Shown: positions 31,005 to 39,214 of the stretch, one piece after another | Position numbering within the stretch: the stretch's first letter is position 1 | Layout of the letters: each line of letters begins with the position of its first letter | DNA from: Pseudomonas cedrina subsp. fulgida | Lineage (GTDB): Bacteria; Pseudomonadota; Gammaproteobacteria; Pseudomonadales; Pseudomonadaceae | DNA length: 64,000 nt | Reading direction: 5' to 3' | Assembly (NCBI GenBank): GCA_016937595.1 | Contig: JAFHKH010000008.1 | Span: forward strand, 1-64,000 | Position numbers and translations under genes: made by a program | Notes under the pieces: model-generated | The model's input: only the letters and a program-made list of their open reading frames with translations | Databases searched by the model: none | Told to the model about the DNA's origin: nothing

Positions 31005-32240
31005 ATGCAAAAAACTGCACTGCTTCCGTTCGCGGTTGCGATGTTCGGCCTCGCCTTGCCTTTGGTAAGTAATGCTGATTTTCTGAGCGACAGTAAAGCC
31101 AATCTCGAATTCAGAAATTTTTACTTCAACAGCGATTATCGCCAGGATAAAGCGCTGCAATCCAAACGTGACGAGTGGGCGCAAGGCTTCATTCTGAAGT
31201 ACGAATCAGGCTATACGCAGGGCCCACTAGGGTTCGGGGTAGACGCGATCAGCTCCCTCGGCCTGAAGCTCGACTCTGGCCCGGATCGCCAGAATACCGG
31301 CCTGCTACCGGTCGGTGACGACAAGGCACCCGATAGCTACGGCTCGTTTGGTGCCGCAGCAAAAGTCCGTTTCTCGAAAACCACCCTCAAGGCCGGCACT
31401 CTAATCCCGTCGCTACCCATTGTCAGCCCTAGCGACTCGCGACTGTTGCCGCAAACCTTTCAAGGCGTTCAACTGACGTCGCAGGAGCTGGACGGTCTCA
31501 CCTTTAATGCAGGCCGACTCAACCGCAACAAGCAGCGCAACGTCAGTGGCAACGAGCTGATGATCGTCGCGGGCGAAGGCATTCGCGGTGGTCGGGAGAC
31601 CGACCGTTTTGACTTCGCGGGGCTGCGTTATCGGTGGAATCAGTCAATCACCACCAGTTATGACTACGGCTACCTTGAGGACAACTATCGCCAGCACATG
31701 CTTGAAGCCACTCATGTGCTGCCCATTTCCGCCAACCAGTCGCTGCGCAGCGAACTACGCTATGCCCGCTCCACTGGCGACGGCAGCAGCAACGTCGACA
31801 ACACCGCCTTAGGTGCACGCTTCACCTACAGCCTGGGCACGCACGCCTTGAGCCTTGGCTTACAGAAGATGCAGGGCGAAACCGGCTTTCCCCGGATCAA
31901 CGGCACCTCGTCTTACCTGATCAACTTTGTGGTGCTCTCGCCCAACTTCGCCAACCCTGATGAGCGCTCATGGCAAATCCGCTATGACTACGATTTTGCA
32001 GCCATCGGCATTCCGGGGCTGAGCTTTATGACACGCTACCTCTACGGCGACAACTACCAGCTTGGCAACGGCCGCAGCGCCAGCGAATGGGAGCGCAACA
32101 GCGATCTTGGCTACCTCTTCCAAAGTGGCCCGCTGAAGAATGTCCAGGTGAAATGGCGCAACGGTACTTACCGCAGCGCCGGCGCGTCGGATATCGACCT
32201 GAACGCCCTGATCATCAGCTACACCCTACCTTTGCTCTAA
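31005..32240 (+). CDS. OprD-family outer-membrane porin
   Basis: 411-aa substrate-specific channel. A 24-residue signal peptide ends in VSNA; the mature start DFLSDSKANLEFRNFYFNSDYR and the following RDEWAQGFILKYESGYTQGPLGFGVDAISSLGLKLDSG are diagnostic for OprD/OpdK porins. The later RSWQIRYDYDF and FMTRYLYGDNY strands complete the barrel. OprD channels of this type carry carboxylates and basic amino acids into pseudomonads. The next gene starts 17 bp downstream, so the two are an operon. Confidence 0.93.
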   Translation: MQKTALLPFAVAMFGLALPLVSNADFLSDSKANLEFRNFYFNSDYRQDKALQSKRDEWAQGFILKYESGYTQGPLGFGVDAISSLGLKLDSGPDRQNTGLLPVGDDKAPDSYGSFGAAAKVRFSKTTLKAGTLIPSLPIVSPSDSRLLPQTFQGVQLTSQELDGLTFNAGRLNRNKQRNVSGNELMIVAGEGIRGGRETDRFDFAGLRYRWNQSITTSYDYGYLEDNYRQHMLEATHVLPISANQSLRSELRYARSTGDGSSNVDNTALGARFTYSLGTHALSLGLQKMQGETGFPRINGTSSYLINFVVLSPNFANPDERSWQIRYDYDFAAIGIPGLSFMTRYLYGDNYQLGNGRSASEWERNSDLGYLFQSGPLKNVQVKWRNGTYRSAGASDIDLNALIISYTLPLL

Positions 32241-32257
32241 CCAATAGGCCCAAACAC

Positions 32258-33835
32258 ATGCACACATTCGTCAGACTCTTAGTCACCCTCAGTTGCTGCG
32301 TAGGCATCAACCAGGCTGCAACTGCGTCCAATAACACCGAGCAGGCCTGCAAGACCGGCTGCGTAGAGAAACCCAAAACCACCACTGCGCTGGTCGCTAC
32401 GCCAGGTAGGTCCGCGCAATCGGAGGATGAGTTTGACGGCGTCAACCGCATCAACAAAGCATCGATCGTGATGCTCAGCGAAGAGGGCATCGTGACCGCT
32501 GAGATGGCGCGCAAGATTGCCACTGGCGTAAAGCACGTCATCGAGCAGGGCCAGAAGCCAGATGGCCTGCGCCCGACTGACGTGCTGGATATCGAGCATA
32601 TTATGATCGAGGACATCGGGCCGGATGCTTCGATCATTCACTCCGGCCGAAGCCGCCAGGATATTTACGCGACTTACCGGCTGGCGGAACTACGCGCCCA
32701 AACCCTGCAGTATGGTGACGGCGTGAACCTGATCCGCACGCGCCTGATCGATATCGCTGCCAAGCACACCGAAACCTGGATTCCGGCTTATACCAACGGC
32801 GTGCAGGCGATGCCCATCAGCCTGGCTCACTACCTGCTTGCCTACGAAGCCTCGCTGGAGCGCGACGCACAGCGCCTGCACGAGCTCTACGCACGTCTTA
32901 ACCTCAGCCCCATGGGCACTGCCGTGCTCGCCAACTCGGCCTGGCCGCTTAATCGCGAGCGGCTGGCCGAACTATTGGGCTTCGACGGCGTGCGGGAGAA
33001 CTCCCTCGACGCCAGCCAAGTGTCCACCTACGACATCCCCATTGAAGCGGCTAACATCGCGGCCTCTTCGGCAATCCGCATGGGTGCACTGATCGGTGAT
33101 ATCCATACGCAGTATCATCAAACCCGGCCCTGGATCCTGCTCGACGAAGGGTCAACTTACACCAGCAGCGCCATGCCGCAAAAGCGTAATCCAGGCCTGC
33201 TTATGCGCACTCGCGAATCGGCATCGGATACGGTGAGTCGCTCTCAGGGCATTACACTGCGGGCTCATAATGTCACCACTGGCATGACCGACTATAAGTT
33301 CGCTTCCGAGACCAACGATGTATTCGGCGCGGCGCAGGACATGTTCACGCGGATGGACCAAGTGCTTCGTGCCCTGGTGATCGACCCACAGCGCGCTGCC
33401 GAAGAACTCAGTGACGATTGGACGACCTCTATGGAGCTTGCCGATACCCTGGAGCGCGATTACAAAATCCCCTTCCGGATCGGCCACAGCTTCGCCTCTC
33501 TGATTGTGGGCGAGGCGCGACAGAACAACTTCAAGCCAGCCAACTTCCCCTACTCTGCTGCGCAGCGTCTGTTCACGCAGGCCGCAGAAAAGTACCAATG
33601 GAAAACACGCCAGTTGCCACTGGATGAGAAAGCCTTCCGTACCACCCTCTCCCCGGAATCCATGGTGCGAACGCGCGTAGGGACCGGCGGCCCGCAGCCG
33701 AACGAGGTCAAGCGCATGCTCGCCGAAGCGCGACAATCGCTGGAAAGTGATCAGACGTGGCTAAATGAACGCCGCCAACGGCTGGCCGATGCGAGCACCG
33801 CGCTTGACAAGGCGTTCGACAAGCTTGCCGAGTGA
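32258..33835 (+). CDS. Secreted argininosuccinate-lyase-like protein
   Basis: 525-aa member of the fumarase/aspartase/argininosuccinate lyase superfamily with an N-terminal Sec signal peptide (hydrophobic core LLVTLSCCVG, likely cleavage after ATA). Conserved regions: HSGRSRQD from residue 128 (ASL C1 motif, with Gln for Asn), PMGTAVLANSAWPLNRE, and the catalytic loop SSAMPQKRNP at about 303-312 (C3). ASL-type enzymes cleave C-N bonds of N-substituted aspartates, releasing fumarate. Export is unusual. The upstream OprD gene suggests a periplasmic lyase that splits an imported compound; ethylenediaminedisuccinate lyase is a precedent for ASL relatives acting on xenobiotics. Confidence 0.8.
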   Translation: MHTFVRLLVTLSCCVGINQAATASNNTEQACKTGCVEKPKTTTALVATPGRSAQSEDEFDGVNRINKASIVMLSEEGIVTAEMARKIATGVKHVIEQGQKPDGLRPTDVLDIEHIMIEDIGPDASIIHSGRSRQDIYATYRLAELRAQTLQYGDGVNLIRTRLIDIAAKHTETWIPAYTNGVQAMPISLAHYLLAYEASLERDAQRLHELYARLNLSPMGTAVLANSAWPLNRERLAELLGFDGVRENSLDASQVSTYDIPIEAANIAASSAIRMGALIGDIHTQYHQTRPWILLDEGSTYTSSAMPQKRNPGLLMRTRESASDTVSRSQGITLRAHNVTTGMTDYKFASETNDVFGAAQDMFTRMDQVLRALVIDPQRAAEELSDDWTTSMELADTLERDYKIPFRIGHSFASLIVGEARQNNFKPANFPYSAAQRLFTQAAEKYQWKTRQLPLDEKAFRTTLSPESMVRTRVGTGGPQPNEVKRMLAEARQSLESDQTWLNERRQRLADASTALDKAFDKLAE

Positions 33836-34042
33836 CGCTAGCACCTCATCACAGAGGATTTGACCGCTTGATCTTCAACCGGATCAAGTCGGGTCGACAG
33901 CCAGTGCCACTGGCCCATTTGGCAGTGCTGAAACGGGAGGACAGAACCACTCAAGGCGACCCCTCGGGCGCCCGTAGCGAGTTCGGCACAAAATTTGCTG
34001 TCTAACGATAGATCCTGACTGCACAAACGACGGGAGATCGCC

Positions 34043-35052
34043 ATGCACTTGGACCACATATATACATCCGGGCAGCCCATAACCGCTGCGCAGCACTGGA
34101 TGTGCGCTATCTGCGGACCTCACTCACTGCAGGCAGCAAGCCCGGGCAAGGTCGCCTTTGCCCACAGTGGGCACCGTCTGGGCGCACTGGCGACCACGCT
34201 GGGGAAAATCGAATATGGGACCGATGTTACCGTTGGTGTCGAACCGCATCAGCACCTCAGCAGCTATAGCCTCAGCTTGCCGCTAACTGGCAGCCAAGAG
34301 CTACGCACTGCGGGCCGCGCGCTGTTGTCGGATAGCTCGCAAGCGTTGATCATCTCCCCTCAAGACAGTCAGCAGCTGAGCATTTCCGGGAACTGCCGCA
34401 AGGTTCAAATCGCGATCACCGTTGCCGCCATGAACAGCGTCGCCGAACACATGCTGCAGCGCCCATTGGACGCCCCCATACATTTCGAGCCACTCATGGA
34501 TGCCCTTAACGGCACCAGCGCGGGGTGGTGGCGGCTAGTAGACTTTCACCTGCGCGAGCTGGCCGCTGGCGACGCGCTCTATCGCCTCCCGGGCGTCGCC
34601 CGAGACCTGGAGACGACCTTGATCAAGGCGTTGCTGCTGAGCCAGCCGAGCAACTACTCGAAGGACCTGCGCAACGTTAGCCAGGGCCGAATCCCCCACT
34701 ACCTGAAGCGCGCACGCGAATTCATCGAGACCCACGCGCGCGAGGATCTGCGCCCGGAAGAAATCGCTTACGCCGTGGATGTAAGCGCGCCAGGCTGTTC
34801 GATGGTTTTCGTCAGCACTACCAATGCACCCCTATGCAGATGCTCAAGCACGTGCGCCTTGAAGCGGCACGGCGCACGTTGCTGGAGGACGGCGCCTGCT
34901 GCAACGTCACCGAGGTGGCCATGAGCTGGGGCTTCAATCACCTGGGCAGATTTTCCAGCGATTACCATCAGGCGTTCGGCGAATACCCCTCGGAGACTTT
35001 GGCGCGCCATGCGCCACGTCGCCAGCGCGCATCTGGAGGTCTACAGTCATAA
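34043..35052 (+). CDS. antR: AraC-family activator of anthranilate catabolism (frameshifted)
   Basis: About 336 aa when joined. An N-terminal AraC_binding_2 (AraC-binding-like) domain (GKIEYGTDVTVGVEPHQHL, GTSAGWWRLVDFHL) precedes two C-terminal HTH motifs ending in EVAMSWGFNHLGRFSSDYHQAFGEYPSETLARH. The frame is lost near 34785-34795; one base restores DVSARRLFDGFRQHYQCTPMQML. It converges with antCBA. It closely resembles the full-length regulator at 62928-63959 along its whole length. The anthranilate-responsive AntR role is inferred from location and family. Confidence 0.8.
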
Positions 35053-35100
35053 AAAACGGCAGCGTCAGCGGGTTTAACTTTCTCGCAGAGCCTTTCCGAT

Positions 35101-36120
35101 TCAAGCATTGCTCTCGGTGAATTTTTCAAAATACAGCCGCGCCAGACCTTCGCGCTGGTCTTGCAACCAGGTCTTGATCGACTCTACCATCGGCGGCGGC
35201 CCGCACAGGTAAAGGTCGAACGGCTGATCGGCTGACTGCAACGGTTTCAAGTGCTCGGCGATGAAGCCGCTCTTACCCGACCACTGCGCGTCCGGCTCAC
35301 TGACCACCGGCACAAACCTGAAGCCGGGAATACGGTGTGCGTAGCTTTCGATCCGCTTCAGCTCACACAGGTCTGCCGCATTGCGCACCCCGTAATACAG
35401 GTGCACAGGATGGCCGCAGCCACCGCGCTCGGCGATCTGGTCGAGCATTCCTAGAAACGCCGACAGCCCGGTGCCGCCAGCCACCATCACCAGCGGGCGG
35501 TCGATGTGGCGCAGATAGAACGTACCCAGCGGCGCCTCAAAATCGATCACGTCGCCGACCTGGCAGCGATCACGCACGTAATCGGTCATGACTCCCTGGG
35601 GCAAAAGCCGCACGAGAAACTGCAGCGCCTCACTACCCGGTACGCTGGCGAACGAATACGAGCGGCGCTGCTCGGTGCCAGGCACCTGCAGCCGCGCGTA
35701 TTGCCCCGGCAGGTATTCGATTCCAGCCTCGCCTTCGAGCGTGAGGTGCACGATGGCGGTGCTGTCCGACGGTCGCTCAATGCAGCTGACGCGAGCCGAG
35801 TGCGTGCTGGGGCCGGCGTTGCTGCACAGGCTTGAGTCGTAGTCGAAATAGAACGCCGCATCCGACAGTAGGCGCGTCTGACAGGCCAGGACTTTGCGTT
35901 CCATTAGATCGTCGGCTGACAGCGCCTCGTCATCGACATAGTCCTGACTGTATTGCCCGGAATCGCAACGCCCCTGACAGGTGGCGCACACGCCTTCGCG
36001 GCAGTCCAGCGGGATCGTGATACCGCTGCGCAACGCAGCGTCCAGCAGCAGTTCGTTCTTCTGAACCGTGCAGAACAGGGTCTTGCCGTCGGCGAAACTA
36101 AGGGCGGCTTTGTACGTCAT
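35101..36120 (-). CDS. antC: Anthranilate 1,2-dioxygenase reductase component
   Basis: 339-aa NADH:acceptor reductase of class IB. It has an N-terminal plant-type ferredoxin (CREGVCATCQGRCDSGQY plus a distal Cys at about residue 79), an FAD domain (RSYSFASVPGSE) and an NAD domain (LVMVAGGTGLSAFLGMLDQI). Order and length match AntC/BenC. It passes electrons from NADH to the AntAB oxygenase. It is the last gene of the operon, 18 bp after antB. Confidence 0.92.
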   Translation of the reverse strand: MTYKAALSFADGKTLFCTVQKNELLLDAALRSGITIPLDCREGVCATCQGRCDSGQYSQDYVDDEALSADDLMERKVLACQTRLLSDAAFYFDYDSSLCSNAGPSTHSARVSCIERPSDSTAIVHLTLEGEAGIEYLPGQYARLQVPGTEQRRSYSFASVPGSEALQFLVRLLPQGVMTDYVRDRCQVGDVIDFEAPLGTFYLRHIDRPLVMVAGGTGLSAFLGMLDQIAERGGCGHPVHLYYGVRNAADLCELKRIESYAHRIPGFRFVPVVSEPDAQWSGKSGFIAEHLKPLQSADQPFDLYLCGPPPMVESIKTWLQDQREGLARLYFEKFTESNA

Positions 36121-36138
36121 GGTTAGGCATCCACGGGT

Positions 36139-36636
36139 TTACAGGTGGTAGAAATCAAGTACGGAATTGATGGTGTCGTTGAGCAGCACTGCATGCTTGC
36201 GGCTGATCTTCCAGCTATCTGCGGCCGGTCTTAGCGTGTAGGTCGCATACCCAAAGAACTGCTCGCTGATCTGCAAGCGATGGTAAAGCGTGTGCCAGTT
36301 CACTGTGGCTTGCAGCTCACCATCAGGCAGCGCTTGCAGCCTGACGTTGCTGATCAGGTGCAGGGTACGCGGCAGTGGCGTGGCCGAGGCGGCCTTGCCG
36401 GTCCGCAGACGAAAAACGCGATCTTCCAGCCCACCGCGATTGGGGTAGTAGATAAGCGACATGCCTTTTTTTGGATCGGTGGTGTACACGTGCTCGGAGT
36501 CCCACTGCGGCAAGTGAAACTCGCTGTCATCACTGAACATTGCCAGGTAGGCGTCCCAATCCTTGTTGTCGCAATGTGCACTCAGTTGGTAGAAGAACTG
36601 TTCGACGCGATATTGCAGTTCGGCATTCATGTTCAT
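36139..36636 (-). CDS. antB: Anthranilate 1,2-dioxygenase small subunit
   Basis: 165-aa beta subunit of a two-subunit ring-hydroxylating dioxygenase; a cystatin-like fold with structural role. Conserved stretches: YRVEQFFYQLSAHCDNKDWDAYLAMFSDDSEFHLPQWDSEH and the central RPAADSWKISRKHAVLLND. Its start overlaps the antA stop (ATGA), ensuring equal expression of the subunits. Confidence 0.92.
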   Translation of the reverse strand: MNMNAELQYRVEQFFYQLSAHCDNKDWDAYLAMFSDDSEFHLPQWDSEHVYTTDPKKGMSLIYYPNRGGLEDRVFRLRTGKAASATPLPRTLHLISNVRLQALPDGELQATVNWHTLYHRLQISEQFFGYATYTLRPAADSWKISRKHAVLLNDTINSVLDFYHL

Positions 36637-38033
36637 ACCTCCTGAAGCTTGAGGGATTGTTCTTGCTCAGCCTTACGGGCCAGGCCCTCGAGCAGGAAAC
36701 GCTGCCAGTTGCCGTGCTGATTGACGTAAAGCCCCTCGTGGGTGAACTCGGTACCGGTCAGCACCGGTGAAATGCCAATGGCTTCGCTGTTCGGTGTCGC
36801 CCCCTCAACCCATTTACTTTCACCACGGGAGATATCGCTCCAGCGCTCCAGGCGTGCCTGGAAGCCGCGCTGGGCCTCGCGAAACTCCACCAGATCATCC
36901 GGAGTGCCAAGGCCTGAGACGTTGAAGAAATCTTCGAACTGCCGAATACGGTTTTCCCGGTCGGCGTCGGACTCGCCTTTCACGCCCAGGCAGAAGCTGT
37001 TGATCTCGGTCTTGTTCCAGGCAATCGGGCGGATGATGCGAAGCTGCGAGCTGATCTGGTCGAGAAAAAACATGCTCGGGTAGATGTTGAGGTTACGCAG
37101 GCGGTGCATCATCCACTCGGCCTTGCCCTGGCCATATTCGGACACCAGACGCGGCATGATTGTCGCGTAGCCGGGGCGCACTGCCGGGTTGGGCATGTCG
37201 CTGAACAGCAGGCTGTGACCGTTGTGGAAAGAGAACCAGCCGTCGTCGGTCTCTTTGTCGCCAGCACCGAGCTTGCTGTAGTCCAGCGTGTCACCGCTGG
37301 CCACGCCTTTTTCGGCGTTCACTTGCTGGCGATGCTGCACGGTGGCCACGTAGTTGTAGTGCACGGTGCTGACGTGATAACCGTCCAGCCCGTTTTCATT
37401 CTGCAGCTTCCAGTTACCGTCGTAGGTATAGGCCGACTTGCCTGGCAGCACTTCCAACTCACCGGTAGGCGACTGCGCGACCATCATGTCGAAGAACACC
37501 TTGGCGTCGCCCAGATAATCCTCGAGGCTGTCGGTGCCGTTGACGTCGAGACTGACGTAGACAAAGCCCTTGTAACTCTCGATCCGAGCCTTCTTCAGGC
37601 CGCGGGTGGCCTTGTCGAAACCTTCGGAATATTCACCTGGCGCTTTGACTTTGACCAAGCGACCGTCACTTTTGTAGCACCATGCGTGGAACGGGCAGGT
37701 GAACGTCGACTGGTTACCTTTGCCTACTCGGGTCAAGGTCGTGCCACGATGCTGACACGCATTGATCAAGGCATTGAGTTTGCCTTCACCGTCGCGAGTT
37801 ATGATCATCGGCTGGCGTCCGGCGCGCATGGTCATGAAGTCGTGATTGTTTGCGATTTCGCTTTCGTGGCAGGCGTAGATCCAGTTCTTTTCGAAAATGA
37901 GCTCCATTTCCAGATCGAACAGGTCAGGTTCGGTGAACATCGCACGGTCGATGCGATAGACGCCTTCGGCAGGGCGAAAATCCAGGCAGCCTTCGACGAA
38001 GTGCTGCCATTGCGCGGTGGTTTTCTGGGTCAT
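36633..38033 (-). CDS. antA: Anthranilate 1,2-dioxygenase large subunit
   Basis: 466-aa Rieske oxygenase alpha subunit converting anthranilate to catechol with loss of CO2 and ammonia. Rieske ligands C93, H95, C113, H116; mononuclear iron ligands H220 and H225 with bridging D217 (NGLDGYHVSTVHYNY). From memory, long stretches such as GLDGYHVSTVHYNYV and NVSGLGTPDDLVEFRE match anthranilate rather than benzoate dioxygenases. No catechol pathway genes are nearby, so ring cleavage must be encoded elsewhere. Tandem repeats upstream probably bind AntR. Confidence 0.93.
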   Translation of the reverse strand: MTQKTTAQWQHFVEGCLDFRPAEGVYRIDRAMFTEPDLFDLEMELIFEKNWIYACHESEIANNHDFMTMRAGRQPMIITRDGEGKLNALINACQHRGTTLTRVGKGNQSTFTCPFHAWCYKSDGRLVKVKAPGEYSEGFDKATRGLKKARIESYKGFVYVSLDVNGTDSLEDYLGDAKVFFDMMVAQSPTGELEVLPGKSAYTYDGNWKLQNENGLDGYHVSTVHYNYVATVQHRQQVNAEKGVASGDTLDYSKLGAGDKETDDGWFSFHNGHSLLFSDMPNPAVRPGYATIMPRLVSEYGQGKAEWMMHRLRNLNIYPSMFFLDQISSQLRIIRPIAWNKTEINSFCLGVKGESDADRENRIRQFEDFFNVSGLGTPDDLVEFREAQRGFQARLERWSDISRGESKWVEGATPNSEAIGISPVLTGTEFTHEGLYVNQHGNWQRFLLEGLARKAEQEQSLKLQEV

Positions 38034-38145
38034 TACGAGGACCTCTGAGCTGATGACGGTTCAGAGGATTAAACGCCAGTCGGGCCCGTCGCAATATCCG
38101 CTCCGTGCGCGGAGTCTATCCATTGCGTCGCGCTGCCGGCAGCCA

Positions 38146-38180
38146 CTCGAAATGGCTGCTTAAGAACATCTCGAAGTGGC
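38146..38180 (-). promoter_or_regulatory. Tandem repeats upstream of antA (candidate AntR site)
   Basis: Two direct copies of CTCGAARTGGC (38146-38156 and 38170-38180), 24 bp apart, about 113-147 bp upstream of the antA start. On the coding strand they read GCCAYTTCGAG. Tandem direct repeats upstream of the promoter are the normal recognition pattern of XylS/AraC-type activators such as AntR. Confidence 0.5.
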
Positions 38181-38295
38181 CATGAGTGTGTAAAACCCTT
38201 GGAAGCCGAAGATCGAGCGAAGGTTAGATTAGGCGCTCGCCGCGACGGTGCGCGGCGGCAGAGTTTCAGGGGCCATCAGACGGCAGAGTGGGCCA

Positions 38296-38697
38296 TCAGT
38301 GAGATGGGTGTCCAGCCTTTGCAAGCAGTTCTCTTGCCATCTTCATTGCCTCATCACGTGTAGCAGCAAGAAGCAGAGGGTGGCCCCAGAACTTGGCAAA
38401 AACGACCGCAAATGCTTTAAAGCCAAGACGTTTTGCCGAGTTGGGTTCGATCATGATCATTGCCAGAACCCACTTGCGCAATTCAACCTTGTTCTTTTTC
38501 ATCCAGAGTGCCGTGCGTTTCTTTTCTTCCGGCGAGTGCTCATGGTCTTCGGCAGCTACAGTATCGGTCAAGATCACGAAAGGCTCCCCGCGCTGCAGAT
38601 TGGCCTCAAAGTCTGCGAAGTCTTTTTGGTGATCATGTCCGGGTGCTTGCGTAAAACTCATCCAGACATAAGGGAAGTCAGAACTATTCACCGACAT
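38296..38697 (-). CDS. Hypothetical cytosolic protein
   Basis: 133-aa soluble protein (MSVNSSDFPYVWMSF...), rich in charged residues in its second half (EKKRTALWMKKNKVELRKW). I do not recognise a domain with a known function. Its start overlaps the end of the upstream membrane-protein gene by 14 bp, so the two are co-translated and probably work together. Confidence 0.65.
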   Translation of the reverse strand: MSVNSSDFPYVWMSFTQAPGHDHQKDFADFEANLQRGEPFVILTDTVAAEDHEHSPEEKKRTALWMKKNKVELRKWVLAMIMIEPNSAKRLGFKAFAVVFAKFWGHPLLLAATRDEAMKMARELLAKAGHPSH

Positions 38698-39139
38698 GGC
38701 CGTTTCCTCTGCTTTTGATGCTACGCCAGGTGGCCGCAATGGCAAACACGCCGGGCAACGTAATGAAGAACACTGCCGAAAAGGCAATGTGCCAACCGTC
38801 GCGCAGCCCGTCGGTGATTCCCCCGAGGGTATTCAGGGCGACAAGCAGGCTGCCGAGGACCAGGGTAACCCACTGAGCCTTACGGGTTCCTCTCAGTGCG
38901 ATAAGCACCGTTACGAACCAAGAGCCATAGAATGCTGAAAACATCCACAGTACATCGGGCTCAAACGTAATCGCCGGTATCGCTCCGGGCGCTCTCGCAA
39001 AGTCGTTTACGTAGAAAAATAACTGGAAGGTGACAAAAAGTACGGCACCAGCGGCTGTCGTCAGCCAGAACAAGGCGACTTTGTTTGCGTTGTTCATGGC
39101 CGTGTCTTGGGCGGCGTTTAGGGTAGGCTTAATAGGCAT
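38684..39139 (-). CDS. Hypothetical four-helix inner-membrane protein
   Basis: About 151 aa with four hydrophobic segments (starting VALFWLTTAAGAVLFVTFQLFF, then VLWMFSAFYGSWFVTVLIAL, VTLVLGSLLVAL, IAFSAVFFITLPGVFAIAA). The start at 39139 has GAGAAAG before it; ATG at 39097 is an alternative. It has no assigned function. It is coupled to the downstream soluble protein. Confidence 0.65.
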   Translation of the reverse strand: MPIKPTLNAAQDTAMNNANKVALFWLTTAAGAVLFVTFQLFFYVNDFARAPGAIPAITFEPDVLWMFSAFYGSWFVTVLIALRGTRKAQWVTLVLGSLLVALNTLGGITDGLRDGWHIAFSAVFFITLPGVFAIAATWRSIKSRGNGHVGE

Positions 39140-39214
39140 AAGAGCTTTCTCGATCATCAATGGATGTTGTATGTCTGCGGATTTCCAGCGGGTGAAATGT
39201 TCGCCTGCGGGAAA

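Noticed and set aside
37104-38048. Plus-strand open frame opposite antA
   Set aside because: Shadow frame; antA on the minus strand carries all catalytic residues.
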